Assembly (NCBI GenBank): GCA_013003215.1
Contig: JABDKD010000089.1
Span: forward strand, 1-33,008
Reading direction: 5' to 3'
Source: Pyrinomonadaceae bacterium
Lineage (GTDB): Bacteria > Acidobacteriota > Blastocatellia > Pyrinomonadales > Pyrinomonadaceae
DNA length: 33,008 nt
In this document: in pieces, positions 17,130 to 24,875 of the stretch
How the letters are laid out: each line of letters opens with the position of its first letter
Numbering within the stretch: the stretch's first letter is position 1
Position numbers and translations under genes: made by a program
Notes under the pieces: model-generated
The model's input: the letters and a program-made list of their open reading frames with translations, nothing else
The model's database searches: none
What the model was told of the DNA's origin: nothing

Positions 17130-17744
17130 TCAAGACTTTAAGTTTCGTTTTGTGCCGACTCCGAGCACAAGGTCATCAAAAAGCCAATAAGTGAAGTTTC
17201 CGCCAACTTGAATGCCGCTTTCTTCAAGTTCAGCGACAAACTGTTTACCGCTGAAGCGGTTTTCCGTCGGATGTTCCAAAAAAGTCCTGTAAAACCATCG
17301 ATTAAGGGCTTTTTGCGTAACCTCTTCGAAATAGAATTTACCGCCCGGCTTCAATACCCGCGCTATTTCTTTAATCGAGTTTTGCCATTGCGGAATGTGA
17401 TGGACGATGCCGAAATCAAAAACCGAATCGTAAGTGTTATTAGGAGCGTCAATGTTTTCCGCATCGCCAACAAAAAGATTAAGTTTTTCTCCGGAAATTC
17501 CGCTTAAACGTTTTTTCGCCAATTCAATCATGTACGGGTCAAGGTCGAAAGCGTGAACTTCACCTGCTTCAAAGTGGTCCAAGATAATTTCCGTGCCTAT
17601 GCCGCGGCCACAGCCTATTTCTAAAACCTTATGCCCGGAGACCTTCCCTCCCATTTCCTCAAACATCGCCGCTTCCTTATTCCACTGTATGAACGAGCGA
17701 ATCGGGTTGTTCATTAGAAGTTTTTCGGCAGTGTTTAATATCAT
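17130..17744 (-). CDS. Class I SAM-dependent methyltransferase
   Basis: About 204 aa. Motif I is VLEIGCGRGIGTE, motif II region VHAFDLDPYMIELAKKRL, then DAENID and a VFDFGIVHHIP motif followed by EIARVLKPGGKFYFEE, i.e. a complete Rossmann methyltransferase of the UbiE/Methyltransf_11 type. The substrate is not identifiable; the conserved cysteines expected for an ArsM arsenite methyltransferase are not evident. The frame extends to 17882 but would run across the MerR operator, so ATG 17744 is preferred. It overlaps or abuts the CDF gene, which suggests a role linked to metal stress, though this is inference. Confidence 0.85.
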   Translation of the reverse strand: MILNTAEKLLMNNPIRSFIQWNKEAAMFEEMGGKVSGHKVLEIGCGRGIGTEIILDHFEAGEVHAFDLDPYMIELAKKRLSGISGEKLNLFVGDAENIDAPNNTYDSVFDFGIVHHIPQWQNSIKEIARVLKPGGKFYFEEVTQKALNRWFYRTFLEHPTENRFSGKQFVAELEESGIQVGGNFTYWLFDDLVLGVGTKRNLKS

Positions 17745-17835
17745 TTTCCAATTCTGCAAAACAACTGTTTTCAAATTTAATAAGTATACACACGCCTTAA
17801 ACCGATTCCTTGTAGGTAAACCAGCCCTTTTTCGC

Positions 17836-17867
17836 TTGACTCTGGAGTCAAGTCCAGAGTGTATACT
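17836..17867 (+). promoter_or_regulatory. MerR-type operator-promoter
   Basis: A -35 TTGACT (17836-17841) and -10 TATACT (17862-17867) are separated by 20 nt, the overlong spacer typical of MerR-controlled promoters. Within it is a perfect dyad, ACTCTGGA (17839-17846), 6 nt, TCCAGAGT (17853-17860). Transcription would start about 7 nt after the -10, that is at or next to the merR ATG (17875), implying a leaderless or nearly leaderless mRNA. Confidence 0.88.
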
Positions 17868-17874
17868 CCTGAAT

Positions 17875-18294
17875 ATGGACACTGGTGCAATACAGATTGG
17901 CCAAGTATCGAAGCAGTCAGGTGTAAGTGTCGATACTGTCAGATATTACGAGAAGATAGGTCTGATTCATAGCATCACTCGAACAAGCGGTGGCTTCAGG
18001 CTTTTCCGGCCCCACGCGGTCGACTTAATCAAATTCGTAAAGCAGGCTCAGGAATTTGGTTTCTCGCTCGATGAGATCAAAGGGCTGGTGGGCGCCGGCG
18101 GCGAAGAAGAATGCATCCAGGTAAGAGATCTGCTGCAGCAAAAAATCATTGAAGTGGACTCACAGATCAAAAAGATGAGGTCGTTTAAAAAGACTCTTCA
18201 GAGTCATTTAATGGCTTGTAACGAAGAACTGTCGCGGAAGGGCGAAGAGGCACATTGCCCGGTCTTCTTTGAAATTAAGAAAGGTGAAAAATAA
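17875..18294 (+). CDS. merR: MerR-family metal-responsive regulator, mercury type
   Basis: A 139-aa regulator with the MerR winged helix (QIGQVSKQSGVSVDTVRYYEKIGLI), a wing ending in FRLFRP and a coiled coil. Cys80, Cys115 and Cys128 correspond to the three Hg-binding cysteines of MerR. The 35-residue gap between the first two is as in Tn501 MerR, but the last gap is 13 rather than about 9 residues. ZntR-type adjacent cysteines are absent. ATG 17875 is used because the operator-promoter ends eight bases before it; the open frame continues upstream through the operator and is not coding there. The stop overlaps the next ATG (TAATG). It should repress then activate its own operon on metal binding. 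Confidence 0.88.
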   Translation: MDTGAIQIGQVSKQSGVSVDTVRYYEKIGLIHSITRTSGGFRLFRPHAVDLIKFVKQAQEFGFSLDEIKGLVGAGGEEECIQVRDLLQQKIIEVDSQIKKMRSFKKTLQSHLMACNEELSRKGEEAHCPVFFEIKKGEK

Positions 18295-18914
18295 TGGAAG
18301 CATCAAGAAGAAATTCGATTCTGGGAAGCGCAGTCGTTATCGCGGTGACGTCTAGTTTATGTTGTGTCTTGCCCGTGCTGTCGATCGTTCTCGGAATTGG
18401 GGCATTTGGTGCAGCCTCCTTCTTTGAGGAGCTTAGACCCTATCTATTGGTCGTCTCCTTTCTCGCGTTGGGTTTCGCTTTCTACAAAACCTACTTTCGC
18501 CGGGACGAATGTGGCGAGGGGGAAACCTGTGCGACCAAACCGATAGGACGAATCAATCATCTTTTCTTGTGGATCGGAACTCTCGCTGTCGTAACATTCG
18601 CATTGTTTCCTCTATATACGGGGAATCTTGTCTTGGCCTTGGGTACAAATGCCTCGGTCGATAATTCAACGCCTATAGCAACTTCGGGAGACGTATCAGG
18701 ACAGAAGACAGTGGTGATTCGCGTCGAAGGAATGACTTGTGACGGCTGCGCGTCTCATATTGATGAATCTCTCAAAAAGCTAGTAGGAGTCCACTCAGTC
18801 AAGGCGAGTTACAAAAATGGAGACGTAAAGGTCGTTTACGATTCGCGGAAGATTTCAGTAGATAGCATTAAGAAAGCCATAAAAGATCTTGGATACAAGC
18901 CGGAAAAAGAATGA
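18294..18914 (+). CDS. merTP: MerT-MerP fusion, mercuric ion transporter
   Basis: A 206-aa fusion. The N-terminal part is MerT-like, with the vicinal cysteines Cys23-Cys24 in the first helix (SLCCVLPVL), further helices near 48-66 and 92-117, and a second Cys pair, Cys73 and Cys79, in the loop. After a short Ser/Thr linker the C-terminal ~68 residues are a MerP/HMA domain with GMTCDGC (Cys149, Cys152). In mer systems MerP captures Hg(II) and MerT passes it inward to MerA. Here the two are one polypeptide, a known arrangement. The start overlaps merR by one base, so expression is coupled to metal sensing. Confidence 0.9.
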   Translation: MEASRRNSILGSAVVIAVTSSLCCVLPVLSIVLGIGAFGAASFFEELRPYLLVVSFLALGFAFYKTYFRRDECGEGETCATKPIGRINHLFLWIGTLAVVTFALFPLYTGNLVLALGTNASVDNSTPIATSGDVSGQKTVVIRVEGMTCDGCASHIDESLKKLVGVHSVKASYKNGDVKVVYDSRKISVDSIKKAIKDLGYKPEKE

Positions 18915-18977
18915 AAGAGGGCTAAATGGCTATAAGTTAAGAAAGGAGATGCTCGAATTGCTCGAGACCGATTAAAC

Positions 18978-19214
18978 ATGTCAGTAAATAACCCGACTAT
19001 GAACAACACCATTATTCTTGAATCAAAAATTGTCTGCCCTAATTGTAATTACGAACAGACCGAGACGATGCCAACGGATGCTTGTGAGTTCTTTTACGAA
19101 TGTAAGAACTGCAAAACACTTCTTAAACCCGAGAAGGGAGATTGTTGCGTTTACTGCAGTTATGGAAGCGTGAAATGCCCGCCAATACAGTCCGGAACGT
19201 CTGCATGCTGTTGA
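18978..19214 (+). CDS. GDCCVxC-domain small protein
   Basis: A 78-aa cysteine-rich protein. It has a CPNC, an ACEFFYECKNC and the family signature GDCCVYCSYGSVKCPP, ending SACC. Members with Cys or selenocysteine in this motif are frequent companions of mer genes; their biochemical role is not established, but metal binding is likely. ATG 18978 is chosen, with ATG 18999 as an alternative; the AAAGGAG about 30 nt upstream is too far for the first start, so initiation is uncertain. It continues the merR-merTP transcript. Confidence 0.85.
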   Translation: MSVNNPTMNNTIILESKIVCPNCNYEQTETMPTDACEFFYECKNCKTLLKPEKGDCCVYCSYGSVKCPPIQSGTSACC

Positions 19215-19229
19215 ATCATGGCTTTTTGA

Positions 19230-20168
19230 ATGAAGAGGTACCTTTTTAACGGATTAGCAGTATTTGTCCTGATACTTTTTGTCGGGCCGGTCTTGATCCA
19301 TCAGGTACTGAAACCGGAAGGCAGAAGATTCCGAGCGGTTAGACTAGAAGACACGAAGTACACTGAGGTTAGTTTTCAAAATACATCGCAGAAGCTCTCA
19401 CTCGCTGCATTGCTTTTCGTTCCAGAAGGAGATGGACCATTTCCCGCAGTCGTCATCGTTCACGGGTCAGGCACCAGTAGCCGGGATAATGGCTGGTATC
19501 TCACGCTCACAGATTATTTACAAACGAATGGAATAATAGTGCTTCTGCCTGATAAGCGAGGCTCGGAGAAGTCGGGCGGGAACTGGCGAAACTCAAGTCT
19601 CGAAGACCTGGCGACCGATACTATTTCAGCGATTGACTACCTGAAAAAACAGAAAGAGGTACCCGTTTCCTCAATCGGTATTGTCGGCATGAGTGAAGGC
19701 GGCCGGATTGCTCCCATTATCGCGAACGAATCATCCGATGTTGCGTTTGTCGTCAACGTCGTAGGTGGGGCTCTTTCCTCTCACGATCAACTCTTTTACG
19801 AGGAAAACTACAACGTTCAGGAGATGGGTTTTTTGCCGGGAATCTCAAATATCGTTTCTTATTTTTCAACCTACTCTCTCATTTACCTAAGACAAAAAGA
19901 GTTTTGGGATGCGGTCGGAGATTTTGACCCAGTACCACATTGGGAAAAAGTCTCTACTCCTGCATTGGTTCTGTATGGCAAGAAAGACACAAACGTTAAT
20001 AGCGCCGCAAGTGCGAGATTATTGAACGGGCTGAAAAAGCAGAACATCACGGTAAAAGTATTTGAAGGCTCCGGACACCCACTCGAGGATCCGGTAGGCA
20101 CCGGAAACAGCATTTTTAGAATTGATGCTCTGAATGAGATCGGAGATTTTGTAAAAACCAATTCCTAA
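19230..20168 (+). CDS. Alpha/beta hydrolase, membrane-anchored or exported
   Basis: A 312-aa protein with an N-terminal hydrophobic segment (about 6-24) that would act as signal anchor. The hydrolase core has an oxyanion-hole HGSG (78-81), nucleophile elbow GMSEGG (Ser155), an acid in GKKDTN and a catalytic His in GSGHPLED. It resembles acyl-peptide hydrolase/dienelactone-hydrolase-type esterases; the substrate is unknown. It begins 15 nt after the GDCCVxC gene without a clear ribosome-binding site, so it may be read through from the mer promoter. A functional link with mercury is not evident. Confidence 0.82.
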   Translation: MKRYLFNGLAVFVLILFVGPVLIHQVLKPEGRRFRAVRLEDTKYTEVSFQNTSQKLSLAALLFVPEGDGPFPAVVIVHGSGTSSRDNGWYLTLTDYLQTNGIIVLLPDKRGSEKSGGNWRNSSLEDLATDTISAIDYLKKQKEVPVSSIGIVGMSEGGRIAPIIANESSDVAFVVNVVGGALSSHDQLFYEENYNVQEMGFLPGISNIVSYFSTYSLIYLRQKEFWDAVGDFDPVPHWEKVSTPALVLYGKKDTNVNSAASARLLNGLKKQNITVKVFEGSGHPLEDPVGTGNSIFRIDALNEIGDFVKTNS

Positions 20169-20183
20169 TCGAGGACTAATACA

Positions 20184-20642
20184 ATGGAAAAAACAAAGAC
20201 TGTAGGTAGATATTTGAGGCTTTTGTTTGGGATATGTGTAGCGGTCATAACTGTGCCGGTCTATTTGAAAGCGGGCATAACCTATAACCTGGCGAGTCTC
20301 GGCATTGCTGTAGGCCTAGTGGTCATTTACATAGCGCTTCATTTTGTTGTTATGCGACTGGTCCCAAAGATCAATCGCTGGTTCGGAGCGCTTCTGGCGA
20401 TCTTGCCGGTCGCACTTGTTTTTGTCCTTGGTCAAGGAGGCGGACCATTGTTTGGTCAAGGTGAAGGAGCAACGGGAGCACTGACATTTCTGACAGTCTC
20501 ATTCTTTATTGATTTCATCCGTGCTGATTCCGGATGTGAGGTTATGGCTATTCCGGGGCTTCTTTTCAAAGACAGGACCCCACTCGCATGTCTAGCATTA
20601 ACACCGATAGATATGTTGGAAGAAAAACTGACTAGCCAGTAA
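20184..20642 (+). CDS. Small integral membrane protein
   Basis: A 152-aa protein with about four hydrophobic segments (near 12-30, 36-58, 66-82, 94-112) and a Gly-rich loop (GQGGGPLFGQGEGATG) between the third and fourth. The C-terminal 40 residues are soluble. No family recognised. A GAGGA ribosome-binding site precedes ATG 20184. It is 15 nt after the hydrolase and is likely co-transcribed. Confidence 0.7.
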   Translation: MEKTKTVGRYLRLLFGICVAVITVPVYLKAGITYNLASLGIAVGLVVIYIALHFVVMRLVPKINRWFGALLAILPVALVFVLGQGGGPLFGQGEGATGALTFLTVSFFIDFIRADSGCEVMAIPGLLFKDRTPLACLALTPIDMLEEKLTSQ

Positions 20643-20706
20643 TCTTAAATTGTTCCCCGAATACAATTCTTGGGCGTTTCAGTGGTGATCGCAGCTGGAG
20701 GAGAAC

Positions 20707-21420
20707 TTGAAACCTGAAACTCGTTATCTTAACGAAACACGGTTGCTCGATTTTAGCCATCCATCCTTATTGGAGTTGGTGAAGAGTCGAGGTTGGATGG
20801 CATTACCTGAACATGAGCGGATTGCCCATATCTATGACTTCGTTCGCAACGAGATCACATTCGGTTATAACGGCGCTGACGACATATCCGCTTCGCAAGT
20901 TTTAAGCGATGGATATGGCCAGTGCAATACGAAAGGCACTCTGTTGATGGCGCTATTACGAGAATGCGGGATTCCATGCCGCTTCCACGGATTCACAATA
21001 GACAAGGAACTTCAAAAAGGTGCTATTTCCGGCCTCGCCTACAGCCTGGCACCTAGTGACATCGTTCATAGTTGGGTTGAGGTTTCGTTCGAAAACAAAT
21101 GGGTTAATCTCGAAGGGTTTATTCTGGATAGCACTTATCTGGAGAGTGTTCAAAATCGATTCTCTACCGCTGAGGGTCCATTTTGCGGCTATGGAATTGC
21201 CACTCCAAGTCTGAAGAATCCGCCCGTCGAATGGAAAGGCTCGGACACATACATTCAAAAAGACGGGATTAGCCGCGACTACGGAGTGTTCGATGCCCCG
21301 GATGATTTTTACGCGAAGCATGGGTCTAATTTGAGTGGCATCAAACGTGTTTTATTCAAGCACATAGTTCGAAAATGGATGAACAAAAACATAGCAAGAA
21401 TACGGCGCGGCGAATGGTAA
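20707..21420 (+). CDS. Transglutaminase-like cysteine protease-fold protein
   Basis: A 237-aa protein of the transglutaminase-like superfamily. The catalytic triad is visible: Cys73 in GYGQCNTKG, His121 in DIVHSWVEV, and Asp141 in NLEGFILD. No signal peptide, so it is probably cytoplasmic; activity could be proteolysis or amide transfer. The start is TTG 20707, supported by a strong GGAGGAG site seven bases upstream. It closes the plus-strand series and is convergent with the SpoIIAA-like gene. Confidence 0.85.
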   Translation: MKPETRYLNETRLLDFSHPSLLELVKSRGWMALPEHERIAHIYDFVRNEITFGYNGADDISASQVLSDGYGQCNTKGTLLMALLRECGIPCRFHGFTIDKELQKGAISGLAYSLAPSDIVHSWVEVSFENKWVNLEGFILDSTYLESVQNRFSTAEGPFCGYGIATPSLKNPPVEWKGSDTYIQKDGISRDYGVFDAPDDFYAKHGSNLSGIKRVLFKHIVRKWMNKNIARIRRGEW

Positions 21421-21461
21421 GAGATTTCCATGAACAAAGGTCTAAGCTTCTAACGGCGACA

Positions 21462-21818
21462 TTAGCTATTTACCCACTTCCACGCCTCATCACTTTGGTC
21501 ATTGTAAAAGAACTTCATCTTGGCATCGAAAAACAAACTAGAAAGTTTTGTACCCCATTCTTCCCACCGTTTTTCGCCGACAATCGCCGTTTTTCCGTAT
21601 TGGTTTTTATGTTTGTGATCGAATTTAATATCTTCCCATAGCGCGTCCAATTCATAACCGGAAAAATCTTCAAGCTTAATAAAGAACCGAAGCATATCTT
21701 GCTGTTCAAGCAATATTTCGAGCTCCGGCAAATGGCGGTCGAAATCCTCCTTTGTAAGACTACCGCTCACATTAATAGTGAGCACCCCGTTTTCATTCAA
21801 TTTTCCTATTCTGAGCAT
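21462..21818 (-). CDS. SpoIIAA-like/STAS-fold protein
   Basis: A 118-aa protein of the SpoIIAA-like family (STAS fold): VLTINVSGSLTKEDFDRHLPELEILL at the start, a FIKLEDFSGYELDALWEDIKFD middle and a KWEEWG...KFFYNDQSDEAWKWV ending. Members are soluble proteins of mostly unknown function, often near stress genes. It lies 24 nt after the FecR-like gene on the same strand, perhaps at the end of the metal-efflux transcription unit. Confidence 0.8.
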   Translation of the reverse strand: MLRIGKLNENGVLTINVSGSLTKEDFDRHLPELEILLEQQDMLRFFIKLEDFSGYELDALWEDIKFDHKHKNQYGKTAIVGEKRWEEWGTKLSSLFFDAKMKFFYNDQSDEAWKWVNS

Positions 21819-21842
21819 TTGACTTCCTTCACATTCTTCCAG

Positions 21843-22413
21843 TTACTGGTTCTCGGAAACAGCTTTTCTTTTGACAAACTCTACCTGTCTGCCTTTTTTT
21901 AGCTTCACCAACCGCCCACGGTTCAAATATCCCAATTCACCTCGAATTACGTTAGCCTTGGTATTACCATTCGTTTCGACACTGACAATATAACGACCGC
22001 CCTTGCGAATCGCTAAAATGCCGGGCGGAGTGTGAATTACCAAAGACGCACCGTTCTTGAGTGAACGGACAAATAGGACCATCTGGCCCCGCTCGATATC
22101 AAAGTGCATTTTATTCAGTTCCGTGTTTTTGACGGCGACAAATGCGTTAGGACCTAGATATAAATACGAATTCGGATTAAGGGCCAATACAAGGCTCCCC
22201 GAATCGGCGGTTACAATTATGTCTTCATTGTGCAGAAGCGACTTGTTTGAAAGGTCCAATGCTTCTTTTCTATTTTCATGACAGCGGTAAAAAAACTCCC
22301 CCGTCTACTTTTTTTACAACGCCCGCCCGAGCTGAAACAACCTGAGCTCGTACAGGCAAAAAAGCAGAAAGAAAGACGAAAACAACCGCAACGAATTGAT
22401 AGACTTTTCGCAA
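21843..22413 (-). pseudogene. FecR-domain exported protein, frameshifted
   Basis: A TTG start at 22413 with a GAGGGAG site encodes a clear signal peptide (FVAVVFVFLSAFLPVRAQ) followed by RAGVVKKVDG, then stops early at 22276-22278. The FecR-like body (SGSLVLALNPNSYLYLGPNAFVAV, ERGQMVLFV, LVIHTPPGILAIRKGG) continues in another frame to 21843. The junction holds G5 at 22298-22302 and T7 at 22289-22295 (minus-strand bases); removing one base restores a ~189-aa protein, and the span is 3n+1. Intact members sit in the periplasm and sense or scaffold; the role here is unknown. The frameshift may be real, phase-variable or an assembly error. Confidence 0.75.
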
Positions 22414-22451
22414 AATAATTCTCCCTCGGGGCCCTCTCTTTCGGATTATAT

Positions 22452-24530
22452 TCAGAACCTAAAGTTTAAGAGCCGCAAACTGTTTAAGATCACAACTATC
22501 GTCACCCCAACATCGGCTAAGATCGCTAATGCCAAATTGCTTAGACCAAAGATTGCGAGCAGGATGAATATCATTTTGGTAATGATCGCCAAAGCGGTAT
22601 TTACTCTAATCGTCGAAATCGCTTTCCTTCCCAAAGCAATCAAGAATGGAATAACTTCCATATGGTCATTCAAGATCGCAACTGACGACGCTTCAATTGC
22701 AGTATCACTACCTGCTGCTCCCATTGAGATGCCAACGCTCGATAGAGCCAAGGCTGGTGCATCGTTAACTCCGTCACCGACCATACCTACGGAACCGAAC
22801 TCTCCTATCAGGCCTCTTATCGCTTCAGCCTTTTCTTCGGGCAGCATTCCGGCTTTTACGCGATCGATCCCGACTTGTTCTGCGACCATTCTTGCGGGAG
22901 CTTCATTATCACCGGTGAGCATCACCGGCGTTACCCCGAGGTTTTTCAGTTCTGTTACGGCTGAAATGCTTTCTGCTTTCAGCTCGTCAGTTAAAGCGAT
23001 AATTCCTTCGACTTCCGCATTGCTGCTTACTACAATCGATGTCTTTCCTTCCTGCTGAAGCTCCTCCACCTTCTTAACAATTGAATCCTGGACGTCATGT
23101 TCTTCAGTTATGAAAGGCAATTTGCCTATGCAATGATGTTTGTCATAGCAGACTACGCAATCTGCTTTTACACCTTTTCCCATCACGGCTTGAAAATTCT
23201 TCACCGAGTGCATCTCCACTTTTTCTTCCTGTGCAGCCTTTACGATCGAAGTAGCAAGCGGATGTTCCGAGTAGCTTTCGATGCCGGCAGCGCAAGCGAG
23301 CAAATGCTCCCGGGTACTTGATCCGAATGGAAGGATATTCGTTACGATGGGCTTTCCAAGCGTCAACGTTCGGGTTTTGTCTAGGGCCAAAGCTTTTAGT
23401 TGACCAAGGGCTTCGATGTATTTCCCCCCTTTGACTAGTGCTCCGCGTTTTGAGGCACTGCCGATCGCAGAGTAAATTGAAATTGGAGTTGAAATTACCA
23501 AAGCACACGGACACGCAATTACTAAAAGCGTGATGGCTTCGGCGAACCATTTATCAAAAGGCTGCCCGAAAAGAAGCGTTGGCAGAGCGACGAGCAAAAT
23601 GGCAATAGCGATTATTGACGGTGTGTAATACGAGGAAAACTTTTCAATGAACTTTTGGGTTTCAGCCTTAGATTGGGTCGCCGCAAATGTCGTCGCGATT
23701 ATCTTTGAAAGGGTAGTGTCTTTTACAGTCTTAAGGACCTTTGCCTCCAGATAACCCTGCAGATTCATGGTCCCCGCAAAGACGGCTTCGCCTGGATGTT
23801 TGCCCCTGGGTATTGGTTCACCTGTTATTGTCGATTCATCGATCGAAGAAGATCCTTTAATAATTTCGGCATCAAGTGCGATCATATCCGACGGCTTGAT
23901 TATCAAAACTTCGCCAACCGCGATCTCCTCGATTTCTTTTGAAATTATCTCGTTTGAAGAAGTCTTAACTGTGGCTCTTTTTGGTGTTCTTTCAACCAAT
24001 TCCTGAAGAGCAGATTTGCTCTGCTCGATACCGAATTCCTCAAGCCTGTTCCCGAGAGCAAAAAGTACAATTACGACGGCTGCCTCTTCGTACTCACCCA
24101 AATAAAATGCCCCAATTACAGCGACCGTCATTAGCAAATATATGCTCTTAAAGTTGAGCTTTACGAAGGCCTTTAAACCACTCCAAAGCGTCCGCCATCC
24201 GATAAGAAGAATAATAATTGCAAAGAACGGAAAACCAATATTCGGCTGAAGACGGTAACCCAAAAGCGAGGAGATTTCGAATGCCGCAACCAACCCCACA
24301 CTGAATATCAACCAGAGAAACTTACTGTCTTTCCAAAGCGAATCTGACTGCGCTGTACCTTGACTCTTCGCATCTTCGCGCTGATCAAGGTACCTGAATA
24401 TGTACTCTCCTCCCAGCACTATGAATGCTAGCAGCAGCAAACTGAAAACAATCAAAGTCAACACTGGGTGCTCGGACAAAATGTGCTGGCTGCTGAGTTC
24501 TTCTATATGTTGCGTCGTAGGAAGTTGCAC
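22452..24530 (-). CDS. P1B-type heavy-metal ATPase (Zn/Cd/Pb-type) with altered phosphorylation motif
   Basis: A 692-aa metal-transporting P-type ATPase. Present: TGEP in the actuator domain (236-239), the ion-site CPC (340-342), the SEHPLA motif of P1B pumps, MLTGDN and GDGVNDAP in the hinge. Eight membrane segments are predicted. There is no N-terminal CxxC HMA domain; instead an extra N-terminal helix and a charged loop are found. The phosphorylation site reads DKTRTLT: Asp384 is present, but Arg387 (codon CGA, 23370-23372) replaces the near-invariant Gly of DKTGT, which may impair function or be a base error. It follows czcA and the P-II gene and fits Zn/Cd export. Confidence 0.88.
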   Translation of the reverse strand: MQLPTTQHIEELSSQHILSEHPVLTLIVFSLLLLAFIVLGGEYIFRYLDQREDAKSQGTAQSDSLWKDSKFLWLIFSVGLVAAFEISSLLGYRLQPNIGFPFFAIIILLIGWRTLWSGLKAFVKLNFKSIYLLMTVAVIGAFYLGEYEEAAVVIVLFALGNRLEEFGIEQSKSALQELVERTPKRATVKTSSNEIISKEIEEIAVGEVLIIKPSDMIALDAEIIKGSSSIDESTITGEPIPRGKHPGEAVFAGTMNLQGYLEAKVLKTVKDTTLSKIIATTFAATQSKAETQKFIEKFSSYYTPSIIAIAILLVALPTLLFGQPFDKWFAEAITLLVIACPCALVISTPISIYSAIGSASKRGALVKGGKYIEALGQLKALALDKTRTLTLGKPIVTNILPFGSSTREHLLACAAGIESYSEHPLATSIVKAAQEEKVEMHSVKNFQAVMGKGVKADCVVCYDKHHCIGKLPFITEEHDVQDSIVKKVEELQQEGKTSIVVSSNAEVEGIIALTDELKAESISAVTELKNLGVTPVMLTGDNEAPARMVAEQVGIDRVKAGMLPEEKAEAIRGLIGEFGSVGMVGDGVNDAPALALSSVGISMGAAGSDTAIEASSVAILNDHMEVIPFLIALGRKAISTIRVNTALAIITKMIFILLAIFGLSNLALAILADVGVTIVVILNSLRLLNFRF

Positions 24531-24569
24531 GATTTCCTCTCCTCTTTTCCAAGTCTATTCTTGCTAATC

Positions 24570-24875
24570 TCAGATTCGAATGGTTTGCTCGATCGGCAAA
24601 ATGAAAATCATTCCATCTCCGAGTTTCCCGGTATGAGCATTTTTATTGATTGCGTTGACAATTGGTTCAACCATCTCTTCAACCACCGCAATCTCAATCT
24701 GCTTTTTCGGATGAAATGGATTAATAGGGCTGTCCAAAGAATTCTTTCTTTTCTTACCGAAACCTTCTGCTTCAGTCAGGGTAATGCCGGGAAAATGCTC
24801 TATTGCCTCGAGCGCGGCCACGATCTTATCAACCAGGAATGGTTGAACTATGGCGATAATTAGCTTTCTATCCAT
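24570..24875 (-). CDS. P-II-like signalling protein of the metal-efflux operon
   Basis: About 101 aa, P-II (GlnB-like) ferredoxin fold: KLIIAIVQPFLVDKIVAALE, a middle loop with NPFHPKKQIEIAVVEE, then AHTGKLGDGMIFILPIEQTIRI with the conserved GxxGDGxIF. The T-loop Tyr of nitrogen-regulatory GlnB is not seen. P-II paralogues encoded beside CzcA/CusA pumps are a recognised group thought to act in metal homeostasis. ATG 24875, preceded by GGAGAAC, overlaps the last eight bases of czcA (ATGGATAG); an ATG at 24890 gives a longer but less likely form. Confidence 0.85.
   Translation of the reverse strand: MDRKLIIAIVQPFLVDKIVAALEAIEHFPGITLTEAEGFGKKRKNSLDSPINPFHPKKQIEIAVVEEMVEPIVNAINKNAHTGKLGDGMIFILPIEQTIRI

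Noticed and set aside
17593..17874. N-terminal extension of the MerR reading frame
   Set aside because: It runs through the MerR operator-promoter and antisense to the methyltransferase; the MerR domain begins at ATG 17875.
17745..17882. N-terminal extension of the methyltransferase frame
   Set aside because: It crosses the divergent promoter and adds residues without family character; ATG 17744 fits the domain start.
22396..23058. 220-codon plus-strand frame inside the ATPase gene
   Set aside because: Antisense shadow of the conserved P-type ATPase hinge region; low-complexity Ser/Pro/Ile composition.
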